From assembly GCA_002345575.1 (NCBI GenBank), contig DDVX01000012.1, forward strand, positions 33,924 through 97,923: 64,000 bases of DNA, written 5' to 3'. Positions 17,258 to 24,866 of this stretch are shown here, piece by piece. The notes beneath the pieces were generated by a model. That model was given only the letters and a program-made list of their open reading frames with translations, ran no database searches and had not been told where the DNA came from. This DNA comes from Stutzerimonas stutzeri. GTDB lineage: Bacteria > Pseudomonadota > Gammaproteobacteria > Pseudomonadales > Pseudomonadaceae. Position 1 is the first letter of the stretch; every line of letters starts with the position of its first letter. The translations under genes were made by a program, and so were the position numbers.

Positions 17258-17581
17258 TCAGAGTTGCTGACTGATGCGCTGAATGAACGCCTGAATGGCC
17301 GGCTCGTTGCGCTTGAAGAAATGCCACTGTCCGACCTTCTGACTGGTAATCAGGCCTGCTCGTTGCAGTGTGGCTAGATGGGCTGAAACCGTTGATTGCG
17401 AAAGCCCGGCCCGCTGGTCGATCTGCCCGGCGCATACGCCATTTTCCAACGAGTGAAACTGGTCGGGGAAATACTGTTGCGGTTCCTTCAGCCACCGCAA
17501 GATGTCCCGCCGCAGAGGGTGGGCAATCGCTTTTATGATCTCGTCAATGCCGCCGGTCATGGGCTTTCGCTCGTCGCGCAT
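17258..17581 (-). CDS. ArsR-family winged-helix transcriptional regulator
   Basis: A 107-residue regulator. The helix-turn-helix is in IDQRAGLSQSTVSAHLATLQRAGLI, followed by a beta-wing (SQKVGQWHFFKRN). It lacks the paired cysteines (ELCVCD) of metal-sensing ArsR proteins; the only cysteine is in NGVCAGQ, so a redox or electrophile signal is more likely than metal. The start could be the first ATG (17581) or the one at residue 8 (17560). It probably controls itself and the alkene reductase downstream. Confidence 0.88.
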   Translation of the reverse strand: MRDERKPMTGGIDEIIKAIAHPLRRDILRWLKEPQQYFPDQFHSLENGVCAGQIDQRAGLSQSTVSAHLATLQRAGLITSQKVGQWHFFKRNEPAIQAFIQRISQQL

Positions 17582-17599
17582 ATCGTGGTGGACCGAACT

Positions 17600-17613
17600 A
17601 TATATCGTTATAT
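17600..17613. promoter_or_regulatory. Candidate operator of the ArsR-family regulator
   Basis: ATATAT-CG-TTATAT, an AT-rich near-perfect dyad in GC-rich surroundings, lies 18 bases upstream of the regulator gene start. It would overlap the promoter and is the best candidate autoregulatory site. Confidence 0.5.
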
Positions 17614-17736
17614 CCCGATGCGGGATCGATCCGGTCGATGGTGACTATCGTGCATATCGATGTCGCAGGTGCCGATGAGCCAAGCCGTGACGGGTCCTGT
17701 AGAATCCGCGGCTGATCTTTTCAAGGTGTTTTGACT

Positions 17737-18210
17737 ATGCGTATCGGCCACGGTTACGACGTGCATCGCTTCGGCGAGGGCGACTTCATCACGCTCGGGG
17801 GCGTGCGGATTCCACACAAGTTCGGCTTGCTGGCGCATTCCGATGGCGACGTGCTGCTGCATGCGCTAAGCGATGCGCTGCTGGGAGCGGTGGCGCTGGG
17901 CGATATCGGCAAGCACTTTCCCGACACCGACCCGCAGTTCAAGGGCGCCGATAGCCGGGTGCTGCTGCGCCATGTGCTCAAGCTGGTTCAGGCCAAGGGC
18001 TGGAAGGTGGGTAATGTGGATGCCACTATCATCGCTCAGGCGCCCAAGATGGCTCCTCACATCGAGTCCATGCGGGGGCTGGTCGCGGGGGATCTTCAGG
18101 TCGAGCTGGACCAGGTCAATGTCAAGGCCACCACCAGCGAGAAACTGGGCTTTACCGGGCGTGAGGAAGGCATCGCGGTGCATGCGGTCGTGCTGCTGGT
18201 CCGCGCATGA
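17737..18210 (+). CDS. ispF: 2-C-methyl-D-erythritol 2,4-cyclodiphosphate synthase
   Basis: A 157-residue IspF of the MEP isoprenoid pathway. MRIGHGYDVHRFGEG supplies metal-binding Asp and His; SDGDVLLHALSDALLGA the third ligand; DIGKHFPDTD the substrate loop; TTSEKLGFTGREEGI the C-terminal signature. ATG at 17737 is preferred over an in-frame TTG at 17731. The stop overlaps the truD start by 4 bases. Confidence 0.97.
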   Translation: MRIGHGYDVHRFGEGDFITLGGVRIPHKFGLLAHSDGDVLLHALSDALLGAVALGDIGKHFPDTDPQFKGADSRVLLRHVLKLVQAKGWKVGNVDATIIAQAPKMAPHIESMRGLVAGDLQVELDQVNVKATTSEKLGFTGREEGIAVHAVVLLVRA

Positions 18211-19247
18211 CCGAAGACCAGCTGCTCGGGCCGCGGGCACATGGCGGAGCGTGCGGCAGTGCCATGCTCAAGGCCGTGGCCGAGGATTTTCAGGTCGATG
18301 AGGTGCTGGATATACCGCTCTCGGGGGAGGGCGAGCATCTCTGGCTCTGGGTTGAGAAGCGCAACCTCAATACTGAGGAAGCGGCGCGCCGTATCGCCCG
18401 CGCCGCTGGCGTGCCGGCACGCGCTATCAGCTACGCCGGTCTCAAGGATCGCCAGGCGCTGACCCGCCAATGGTTCAGCCTGCATCTGCCAGGTAAGGCG
18501 GACCCCGAGTTGGACAAGGCGGAAGACGAAACGCTGCGCATCCTCAAGCGCAGTCGCCATCAGCGCAAGTTGCAGCGTGGCGCCCATTCAGCCAACGGTT
18601 TCACCTTGCGTCTTACTCAGCTGGAAGCCGATCACGGGGAACTCGACGCGCGCTTGGAGCGCATCAAGGCGAACGGTGTGCCCAACTATTTCGGCCTGCA
18701 GCGCTTTGGTTTCGATGGTGGCAACGTTCACGGCGCGCGCGAATATGCCGAGCGCCAGGAGCTTCCCATACAGCGCAACCTGCGTTCGCGACTCTTGTCA
18801 GCGGGGCGTAGCTACCTGTTCAACCGGGTTCTGGCCGAGCGGGTCGCCGCAGGTACCTGGGATCGGGCGCAGCCGGGCGATCTGTTGGCCTTTACCGGCA
18901 GTCGCAGCTTCTTTATCGCTGGCGAAGCCGAATGCGCCGATCCTCGACTGGCGATCCTTGATCTGCATCCTACCGGGCCCCTGTGGGGCGTTGGCCCATC
19001 GCCTGCTGGCGAGGCGACGCAAGTGCTGGAGACCGATGTCGCGTCGGCCGAGCCGGCAATCGCCAAGTGGCTCGCAGAAGCTGGAATGAAGCATGAACGG
19101 CGTATTCTTCGCCTCCCCATTGGCGGCTTGTCGTGGCATTATCCGGGACCTGACATTCTGCAACTTGAATTCGTCCTGCCGACCGGATGCTTTGCCACAG
19201 CCGTGGTACGCGAGCTGGTCAGCCTGGCAGGGCAGACGGATATCTGA
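18207..19247 (+). CDS. truD: tRNA pseudouridine(13) synthase TruD
   Basis: A 346-residue pseudouridine synthase. The catalytic Asp lies in SYAGLKDRQALTRQ; other family blocks are VPNYFGLQRFG and the C-terminal LPTGCFATAVVREL. It modifies U13 of tRNA-Glu. It overlaps ispF by 4 bases and surE by 1 base, so translation is coupled along this operon. Confidence 0.97.
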   Translation: MTEDQLLGPRAHGGACGSAMLKAVAEDFQVDEVLDIPLSGEGEHLWLWVEKRNLNTEEAARRIARAAGVPARAISYAGLKDRQALTRQWFSLHLPGKADPELDKAEDETLRILKRSRHQRKLQRGAHSANGFTLRLTQLEADHGELDARLERIKANGVPNYFGLQRFGFDGGNVHGAREYAERQELPIQRNLRSRLLSAGRSYLFNRVLAERVAAGTWDRAQPGDLLAFTGSRSFFIAGEAECADPRLAILDLHPTGPLWGVGPSPAGEATQVLETDVASAEPAIAKWLAEAGMKHERRILRLPIGGLSWHYPGPDILQLEFVLPTGCFATAVVRELVSLAGQTDI

Positions 19248-19996
19248 TGCGTATTCTGATCGCCAACGACGACGGGGTGTATGCCCCAGGGCTCGCCGCG
19301 CTTTATGACGCGCTGGCGGATTATGCCGAGTGCCGGGTGGTCGCCCCCATCCAGGACATGAGTGGCGCCAGTAGTGCGCTGACACTGGATCGCCCGCTGC
19401 ATCCGACGACCATGCCCAACGGCTTCATCGGGGTGAACGGGACGCCCACCGATTGTGTGCACCTGGGTATCAACGGTCTGCTCGAAGAAGCGCCCGATAT
19501 GGTGGTTTCGGGTATCAACCTGGGTGCCAACCTAGGCGACGACGTGCTTTATTCCGGTACCGTTGCCGCAGCCATTGAGGGGCGCTTCACCGGCCGGCCG
19601 GCCTTCGCCTTTTCGCTGGTCTCGCGCTTGCCGGACAACTTGCCCACGGCGGCTTTCATCGCCCGCAAGCTGGTAGAAAAGCACGATGAGCTCGACCTGC
19701 CGCCACGCACCGTGCTCAGCATCAATGTGCCCAACCTGCCGCTGGATCATATCCGTGGAATTCAGCTGACCCGCCTTGGGCATCGCAGCCGGGCAAAGCC
19801 GCCGGTGAAGCAAGCCAACCCGCGCGGCAAGGAAGGCTACTGGATTTCCGTGGCTGGTGATGTCGACGATGGCGGGCCGGGAACCGATTTTCATGCGGTG
19901 ATGCAGGGCTATGTCTCGATCACACCGCTGCAGCTCGACCGAAGCTTCCATGAAGCTTTCGAGTCCTTGGGCGACTGGGTTGAGAGAGTGCTGTGA
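19247..19996 (+). CDS. surE: 5'/3'-nucleotidase SurE
   Basis: A 249-residue survival protein. N-terminal MRILIANDDG carries the metal-binding acidic pair, and VNGTPTDCVHLG and VSGINLGANLGDDVLYSGT form the rest of the active site. SurE is a metal-dependent phosphatase acting on nucleoside monophosphates, linked to stationary-phase survival. ATG at 19247 overlaps the truD stop (TGATG). Confidence 0.97.
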   Translation: MRILIANDDGVYAPGLAALYDALADYAECRVVAPIQDMSGASSALTLDRPLHPTTMPNGFIGVNGTPTDCVHLGINGLLEEAPDMVVSGINLGANLGDDVLYSGTVAAAIEGRFTGRPAFAFSLVSRLPDNLPTAAFIARKLVEKHDELDLPPRTVLSINVPNLPLDHIRGIQLTRLGHRSRAKPPVKQANPRGKEGYWISVAGDVDDGGPGTDFHAVMQGYVSITPLQLDRSFHEAFESLGDWVERVL

Positions 19997-20019
19997 ACCA
20001 TCTTGTACAGGAGAGTCTG

Positions 20020-20673
20020 ATGCGCCACGGAACCGGGATGACCTCGCAACGCACCCGTGATCGCTTGATTCAGCGCCTCTACGAAGAGGGGCTGTCGAAC
20101 GCGCATGTGCTGGAAGTCATCCGGCGCACTCCGCGTCACCTGTTCGTCGATGAGGCGCTGTCGCATCGCGCTTATGAAGATACCGCGCTGCCCATCGGCC
20201 ACAATCAGACTATCTCGCAGCCTTTCATGGTCGCCCGCATGAGCGAGCTGCTGCTGGCCGCCGGCCCGCTGGATAAGGTGCTGGAGATCGGGACCGGCTC
20301 CGGTTACCAGACCGCCATCTTGGCGCAACTGGTGGAGCGGGTGTTCTCGGTCGAGCGAATTCAGGCGCTGCAGGAGCGGGCCAAGGAGCGTCTTGCCGAA
20401 CTGAAGTTGCGCAATGTGGTCTTTCGCTGGGGCGATGGCTGGGAAGGCTGGCCGGCATTGGCGCCTTATAACGGCATCATCGTGACCGCGGCTGCAGCGG
20501 ACGTGCCGCAAGCTCTGCTCGATCAACTCGCTCCCGGTGGGCGTCTGGTGATTCCGGTCGGGGTGGGTGAAGTTCAGCAACTGATGCTGATCATTCGTGA
20601 GGAAGACGGTTTTTCCCGGCATCTGCTGGATACCGTGCGCTTCGTGCCGCTGCTCAATGGACCTGTGGTTTGA
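20020..20673 (+). CDS. pcm: Protein-L-isoaspartate O-methyltransferase
   Basis: A 217-residue SAM-dependent repair methyltransferase that acts on damaged aspartyl residues. DEALSHRAYEDTALPIGHNQTISQP (in part) is the substrate region and VLEIGTGSGYQTAIL the SAM-binding motif. ATG at 20020 has AGGAGAG just upstream and is chosen; a GTG at 19993 overlaps the surE stop (226 residues), and an ATG at 20038 would match the 211-residue P. aeruginosa form as I recall it. It lies between surE and a DUF368 gene. Confidence 0.95.
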   Translation: MRHGTGMTSQRTRDRLIQRLYEEGLSNAHVLEVIRRTPRHLFVDEALSHRAYEDTALPIGHNQTISQPFMVARMSELLLAAGPLDKVLEIGTGSGYQTAILAQLVERVFSVERIQALQERAKERLAELKLRNVVFRWGDGWEGWPALAPYNGIIVTAAAADVPQALLDQLAPGGRLVIPVGVGEVQQLMLIIREEDGFSRHLLDTVRFVPLLNGPVV

Positions 20674-20689
20674 CTCAGCGGAAGCAAGC

Positions 20690-21625
20690 ATGAAAAGCGC
20701 TTTAATGTTGTACATCAAGGGCATCGCCATGGGCGCCGCCGATGTTGTTCCGGGGGTGTCCGGTGGCACCATTGCTTTTATTACTGGCATCTATGACGAA
20801 TTGTTGCGCTCGATTGGCGCGATACCAGGCGCGGCGTTGTTGCTGCTGCGTGGGCGTGTTCAGGATGCATGGAGGGCGGCCAATGCCAACTTCCTGCTGA
20901 TTCTGCTGGGCGGAATTCTCACCAGCGTGTTCAGCCTGGCCAAGCTGATCACCTACCTGCTGGAAGATCATCCGATTCTGATATGGTCGTTTTTCTTCGG
21001 TCTGATCCTAGTTTCGGTGCATCTGGTCGGCAAGGAAATCCAGCGCTGGGATCTGCTACGCATCCTTGGTTTGATTCTTGGCATCGCCTTCGCCTACCTG
21101 ATCACTGTGGCCGCTCCGGTACAGTGGAGCAGTAGTGGCTTGAGCCTGTTTTTTGCCGGCGCCATCGCAATCTGCGCGATGATCCTTCCCGGCATTTCCG
21201 GCAGCTTCATTCTGGTACTGCTGGGGCTCTATCCGGTTGTGCTGGCAGCGGTGAAAACACTTGATATCGGCACGCTGACAATTTTTGCAGTCGGCTGCCT
21301 GGTTGGTATTTTGAGCTTCGCACGCGTGCTCAGTTGGATGCTTGAGCGCTGGCGCGACCTCACCCTGGCTTTTCTGACCGGGTTAATGCTGGGCTCGCTG
21401 AACAAGGTTTGGCCCTGGAAGGAGACGCTCACATGGCGCACCAATTCCCAGGGTGAACGTACGCCCTTGCTGGAACAGAATATTTCGCCGGACAGTTACG
21501 CCAGTCTCACCGGGCAGGACCCGCAGCTCATGCTGGCCGTGCTGATGGGTGTTGCAGGCATTGTGCTGGTATTGGGGCTTGAATGGTTTGCCGGACGGCG
21601 TCAGCCTACGGTTCAGAGCGTCTGA
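20690..21625 (+). CDS. DUF368 membrane protein, polyprenyl-phosphate transporter family (PopT-like)
   Basis: A 311-residue polytopic membrane protein with about 8-10 hydrophobic segments. The repeated motifs GAADVVPGVSGGTIAF (near residue 16) and MILPGISGSFILVLLG (near 165) are diagnostic of DUF368. Members of the family were recently implicated in flipping undecaprenyl phosphate back across the membrane for cell-wall synthesis. It is inserted between pcm and nlpD, 16 bases after pcm, and so is likely co-transcribed with stationary-phase genes. The start MKSALMLYIKG is chosen because the upstream extension overlaps pcm. Confidence 0.88.
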   Translation: MKSALMLYIKGIAMGAADVVPGVSGGTIAFITGIYDELLRSIGAIPGAALLLLRGRVQDAWRAANANFLLILLGGILTSVFSLAKLITYLLEDHPILIWSFFFGLILVSVHLVGKEIQRWDLLRILGLILGIAFAYLITVAAPVQWSSSGLSLFFAGAIAICAMILPGISGSFILVLLGLYPVVLAAVKTLDIGTLTIFAVGCLVGILSFARVLSWMLERWRDLTLAFLTGLMLGSLNKVWPWKETLTWRTNSQGERTPLLEQNISPDSYASLTGQDPQLMLAVLMGVAGIVLVLGLEWFAGRRQPTVQSV

Positions 21626-21650
21626 GCAGTTTAAGTCCAGGGAGTGTTCG

Positions 21651-22484
21651 TTGAGGCTCACAGCAGTTGTGCGGTGGATTCGTAAGCCTTCGGCCCGTAG
21701 TGCGCTGGTCGTGGTACTGGTCGGTGCTTTGCTGGCCGGTTGTTCAAGTTCGCCTACCGGGGGGGTGCAGGTCGTTGATCGCAACAATCGTGATCGCGTG
21801 ACCAGCGGCCATTACATCGTTCAGCGTGGTGATACGCTCTGGTCCATCGCCTTTCGCTTCGGCTGGGACTGGAAGGCGCTTGCCCAGCGTAACGGTATCG
21901 GCCCGCCGCATGTGATCCACCCTGGCCAGCGTATCCAGTTCGGTGGCAGCGCGCCGCGCACTGTCGCGCGTCCTGCAAGCCCAACACCTGCGCCGGTACC
22001 TCGCGCTACGGCGCCAGTGGTCGCAACGCCAGTGCCTACGCCACCGCCCATCACCAGGGCGCCTCAGACGGCTCCGAAAGCCACTACTCCAGTCAAGCCT
22101 GTGACTCGCTCTGCAAGCGGCTGGGCGTGGCCGGCGAAGGGGCAGATAATCGGTCGTTTTTCCTCAAACGGTAGTTTGAATAAAGGCATTGATATCGCCG
22201 GGGAATTAGGACAGCCTGTTTTAGCTGCTTCTGATGGGGCTGTTGTGTACGCCGGTAGTGGATTACGGGGTTACGGCGAACTTGTGATCATCAAGCACAG
22301 CGATACCTATGTAAGTGCCTACGGCCACAACCGCAGGCTGCTGGTGCAGGAAGGCCAACAAGTCAAAGCTGGGCAGACCATTGCTGAGATGGGATCGACT
22401 GGAACCGACCGGGTGAAGCTGCACTTTGAGATTCGCCGTCAGGGCAAACCTGTAGATCCTCTGCAATACCTGCCGAAACCTTGA
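21651..22484 (+). CDS. nlpD: NlpD lipoprotein, LysM and degenerate M23 domain
   Basis: About 277 residues, using a TTG start at 21651 preceded by AGGGAG; no ATG fits a signal peptide. Lipobox LLAGC places the lipidated Cys at about residue 31. LysM (HYIVQRGDTLWSIAFRFGW) follows, then a Pro/Thr/Ala-rich linker and an M23 domain (GKGIDIAGELGQPVLAAS-like, near 180-275). The first zinc ligand is replaced (NKGID in place of HxGxD) and the HxH motif reads LHF, so it should not cut peptidoglycan itself but activate the amidase AmiC. It precedes rpoS; in pseudomonads a main rpoS promoter lies inside nlpD. Confidence 0.93.
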   Translation: MRLTAVVRWIRKPSARSALVVVLVGALLAGCSSSPTGGVQVVDRNNRDRVTSGHYIVQRGDTLWSIAFRFGWDWKALAQRNGIGPPHVIHPGQRIQFGGSAPRTVARPASPTPAPVPRATAPVVATPVPTPPPITRAPQTAPKATTPVKPVTRSASGWAWPAKGQIIGRFSSNGSLNKGIDIAGELGQPVLAASDGAVVYAGSGLRGYGELVIIKHSDTYVSAYGHNRRLLVQEGQQVKAGQTIAEMGSTGTDRVKLHFEIRRQGKPVDPLQYLPKP

Positions 22485-22581
22485 GCTAAGGCCCGCCTGT
22501 TCCGGTAACAGGGGGCTCGTGTGTTGCCAGGGATTGCGTGCCACCCGAGCCTGTTGTCGAACTCAGAACAGGACAACAATA

Positions 22582-23580
22582 ATGGCTCTCAAAAAAGAAG
22601 TGCCGGAGTTTGACGTAGACGATAGCGTTCTACTTATGGACCAAACTGCTGGATCGAAACGCTCCAGCGACACCTCTCGCGTTCGCTCGATCGGCTCCCG
22701 CTCGGGGGCTACAACCGCACGGCAACACAAGTTCATCGATTACAACCGGGCGCTCGACGCCACGCAGCTGTACCTCAACGAAATCGGCTTTTCCCCCCTC
22801 CTGACTCCTGAAGAAGAAGTGCATTTCGCTCGCCTGGCCCGCAAGGGCGATCCGGCAGGACGCAAGCGCATGATCGAAAGCAATCTGCGGCTGGTGGTGA
22901 AGATTGCTCGGCGTTACGTCAATCGCGGGCTGTCATTGCTGGACTTGGTCGAGGAGGGCAACCTCGGGCTGATCCGGGCCGTGGAAAAGTTTGATCCTGA
23001 ACGCGGTTTTCGTTTTTCCACCTATGCCACTTGGTGGATCCGGCAGACTGTCGAACGGGCGATCATGAATCAGACCCGTACCATTCGCCTGCCGATTCAC
23101 GTGGTCAAGGAACTGAACGTTTACCTGCGCGCCGCCCGCGAGCTGACCCAAAAGCTCGATCACGAGCCTAGTCCTGAGGAAATCGCCAATCTGCTGGAAA
23201 AGCCGGTTGCCGATGTCAAACGCATGCTTGGGCTGAACGAGCGGGTGACTTCCGTAGACGTGTCGCTCGGTCCGGACACCGATAAGACGCTGCTCGATAC
23301 CCTCAGCGATGACAAGCCGAATGACCCCTGTGAACTGCTGCTCGATGATGACCTTTCGGCCTGCATCGACCAATGGCTGTCTGACCTGACCGAAAAACAG
23401 CGAGAAGTAGTCATTCGTCGATTCGGACTGCGAGGCCACGAGAGTTGCACTCTTGAGGAGGTTGGCAGGGAGATAGGTCTAACCCGAGAGCGGGTTAGGC
23501 AGATCCAAGTCGAGGCTCTAAAGCGCATGCGCGAGATATTCGAGCGCAACGGTCTGTCTAGCGAAGCGTTGTTTGGCTAG
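22582..23580 (+). CDS. rpoS: RNA polymerase sigma factor RpoS
   Basis: A 332-residue sigma-38. Region 2 is NLRLVVKIARRYVNRGLSLL then GFRFSTYATWWIRQTVERA; region 3 RAARELTQKLDHEPSPEEIA; region 4 LTEKQREVVIRRFGLRG and the helix-turn-helix GLTRERVRQIQVEAL. It directs stationary-phase and general stress transcription. The start ATG follows AGGACAACAATA. The ORF extends upstream without family similarity. rsmZ lies downstream, as in other Pseudomonas. Confidence 0.98.
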   Translation: MALKKEVPEFDVDDSVLLMDQTAGSKRSSDTSRVRSIGSRSGATTARQHKFIDYNRALDATQLYLNEIGFSPLLTPEEEVHFARLARKGDPAGRKRMIESNLRLVVKIARRYVNRGLSLLDLVEEGNLGLIRAVEKFDPERGFRFSTYATWWIRQTVERAIMNQTRTIRLPIHVVKELNVYLRAARELTQKLDHEPSPEEIANLLEKPVADVKRMLGLNERVTSVDVSLGPDTDKTLLDTLSDDKPNDPCELLLDDDLSACIDQWLSDLTEKQREVVIRRFGLRGHESCTLEEVGREIGLTRERVRQIQVEALKRMREIFERNGLSSEALFG

Positions 23581-23598
23581 CGAACTGTCAGTAATTTG

Positions 23599-23629
23599 CA
23601 GCCCCTTGCTGATTCCGGCATAGGGGCTG
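23599..23629 (+). terminator. Possible rpoS 3' hairpin
   Basis: CAGCCCCT and AGGGGCTG pair across a 15-base loop 18 bases after the rpoS stop. There is no T run, so it may only stabilise the mRNA end. Confidence 0.4.
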
Positions 23630-23717
23630 TACACATTGCGTGGCTGTGACGCTGAATACGGAAGTTCATCAGGTTAATCCGTGCCCAGGGCTGAATCTTT
23701 ATCAAGGCGTCATTTTG

Positions 23718-23735
23718 TGTAAGCTTTCGCTTACA
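23718..23735 (+). promoter_or_regulatory. GacA-binding upstream activating site of rsmZ
   Basis: TGTAAGCTTTCGCTTACA is a perfect dyad fitting the published GacA box TGTAAG-N6-CTTACA. It lies about 178 bases before the inferred rsmZ start, the distance known for pseudomonad rsmZ. A partial repeat (TGTAAGTGAAAGC) follows at 23740. Confidence 0.93.
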
Positions 23736-23861
23736 CGAGGTGTAAGTGAAAGCGGAAAAGTGATAGCTAAGTAATCTTAATTATCTATAAATCACTGATT
23801 TATAATGATTTAAATTTAATTAGAGCTGGGGTTTTCCAAAAGAGACGAGGTTTTCCGCAAG

Positions 23862-23889
23862 TTGCTATTGGCCAGCAGATGATTAATAT
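23862..23889 (+). promoter_or_regulatory. rsmZ core promoter
   Basis: TTGCTA (23862-23867) and TAATAT (23884-23889) are separated by 16 bases and place transcription start near 23896. The 110 bases between the GacA box and this promoter are unusually AT-rich, as expected for bending or accessory regulation. Confidence 0.6.
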
Positions 23890-23895
23890 CACGCC

Positions 23896-24031
23896 TGTGC
23901 TCAAGGACAGGCACAGCCGGCAAGGATGACGGTCAGGACAGCTGCAGGAGGCGGCTTCATCAGGACGATGAGCGGAAATAGAGGGAAGCATGGAAGGAGG
24001 CGGGCGGGGCTTAACCCCCGCCCCTTTTTTT
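23896..24031 (+). ncRNA. rsmZ: RsmZ small regulatory RNA
   Basis: About 136 nt. It contains nine GGA motifs, several in predicted hairpin loops (for example TCAAGGACAGG, GGTCAGGACAGC, TCATCAGGACGATGA), and ends with a strong terminator (GGCGGGG-CTTAAC-CCCCGCC and seven T). This, the downstream position to rpoS and the GacA box identify RsmZ, which sequesters the translational repressors RsmA/RsmE. The 5' end is inferred from the promoter. Confidence 0.93.
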
Positions 24032-24154
24032 GCCTGTAATAAACTGATTCGGTGATTCCGCTGTAATGATTAGCGCTGCGATGTTCCGCTCTGCCGTTGA
24101 ACGACTCTTGTGTTTGGCAGACTAAATTCATGACGCAACTCACAGGAGTTAAGC

Positions 24155-24298
24155 ATGAACGGTAAAACACCGCAGGAATCACCACAGCCGGAGCAGCCGG
24201 AAGATCAGGTTGATCGTGGACCAGATGATGTAGACGAAGATCAGCTGGATGAAGCATTAGAAGAAACCTTTCCCGCCAGTGATCCCATTTCTCCATAG
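24155..24298 (+). CDS. Small acidic protein, ALEETFPASDPIS motif
   Basis: A 47-residue protein, MNGKTPQESP at the start, very acidic and Pro/Glu/Gln-rich, ending LDEALEETFPASDPISP. AGGAG precedes the ATG by 6 bases. The C-terminal motif recurs in many short uncharacterised proteobacterial proteins, which supports a real gene. No cysteine, membrane segment or catalytic motif is seen. It follows rsmZ by 124 bases and ends 20 bases before a converging GNAT gene. Function unknown; disordered stress-related role is a guess. Confidence 0.75.
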   Translation: MNGKTPQESPQPEQPEDQVDRGPDDVDEDQLDEALEETFPASDPISP

Positions 24299-24318
24299 TC
24301 GTAAGAGCTGCCTTACAC

Positions 24319-24735
24319 CTACGTTTCATCATCGTGGCACAGCGCTGCCAGCGTCTTATGACGGTTGTAGCGCTGCAGTCGCGCGGCCAGGGTCTCGGGT
24401 AACCGAGTGCTTTCGCTAAAACCAAGCTTTTGGTAGAACGCAATCAGCTCCGGGGCACAAAACAACCAGACTGGCCCGCAACTATCGCTCAAGGCCCGGG
24501 TTACCAGTTGTGCGCCAAGTCCCTTCTTGCGCTGCTGCGGCCCCACCAGCAACCCAGTAAGCCAATACCCGTTCTCAATACTGTTCAGGCACAGCGCCGC
24601 CACAATTTCAGTGTTTCCAGCCACCCAGCAGTCGGCTCCGGGCGGAGCGCGCATGTGGCTGCGGTGCGCACGGTAGAACTTGTTCAGCAGTGGCCTGTAG
24701 GCGTCCGGCAACAGACGCAGATACTCGTGGGACAT
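24319..24735 (-). CDS. GNAT-family N-acetyltransferase
   Basis: A 138-residue acetyltransferase starting MSHEYLRLLPDAYRPLLNKFY. The acetyl-CoA loop is LLVGPQQRKKGLGAQLV and the terminal helix/strand is CAPELIAFYQKLGFSES. The in-frame extension to 24855 runs into the uspA promoter region and has no family similarity. The substrate cannot be predicted. It is divergent from uspA-like gene. Confidence 0.85.
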   Translation of the reverse strand: MSHEYLRLLPDAYRPLLNKFYRAHRSHMRAPPGADCWVAGNTEIVAALCLNSIENGYWLTGLLVGPQQRKKGLGAQLVTRALSDSCGPVWLFCAPELIAFYQKLGFSESTRLPETLAARLQRYNRHKTLAALCHDDET

Positions 24736-24866
24736 GTGTGTTCTGAGACTTGTCTTGACGGGCAAAAGCGCAAAAGCCTGTTGCAGGTCAACGAATGGTT
24801 GTGCCCGCGATCGAAGCCTCGGCGCATTGGGGTATGCTGATTTCACATCTTTCATGGAGATTAGCC

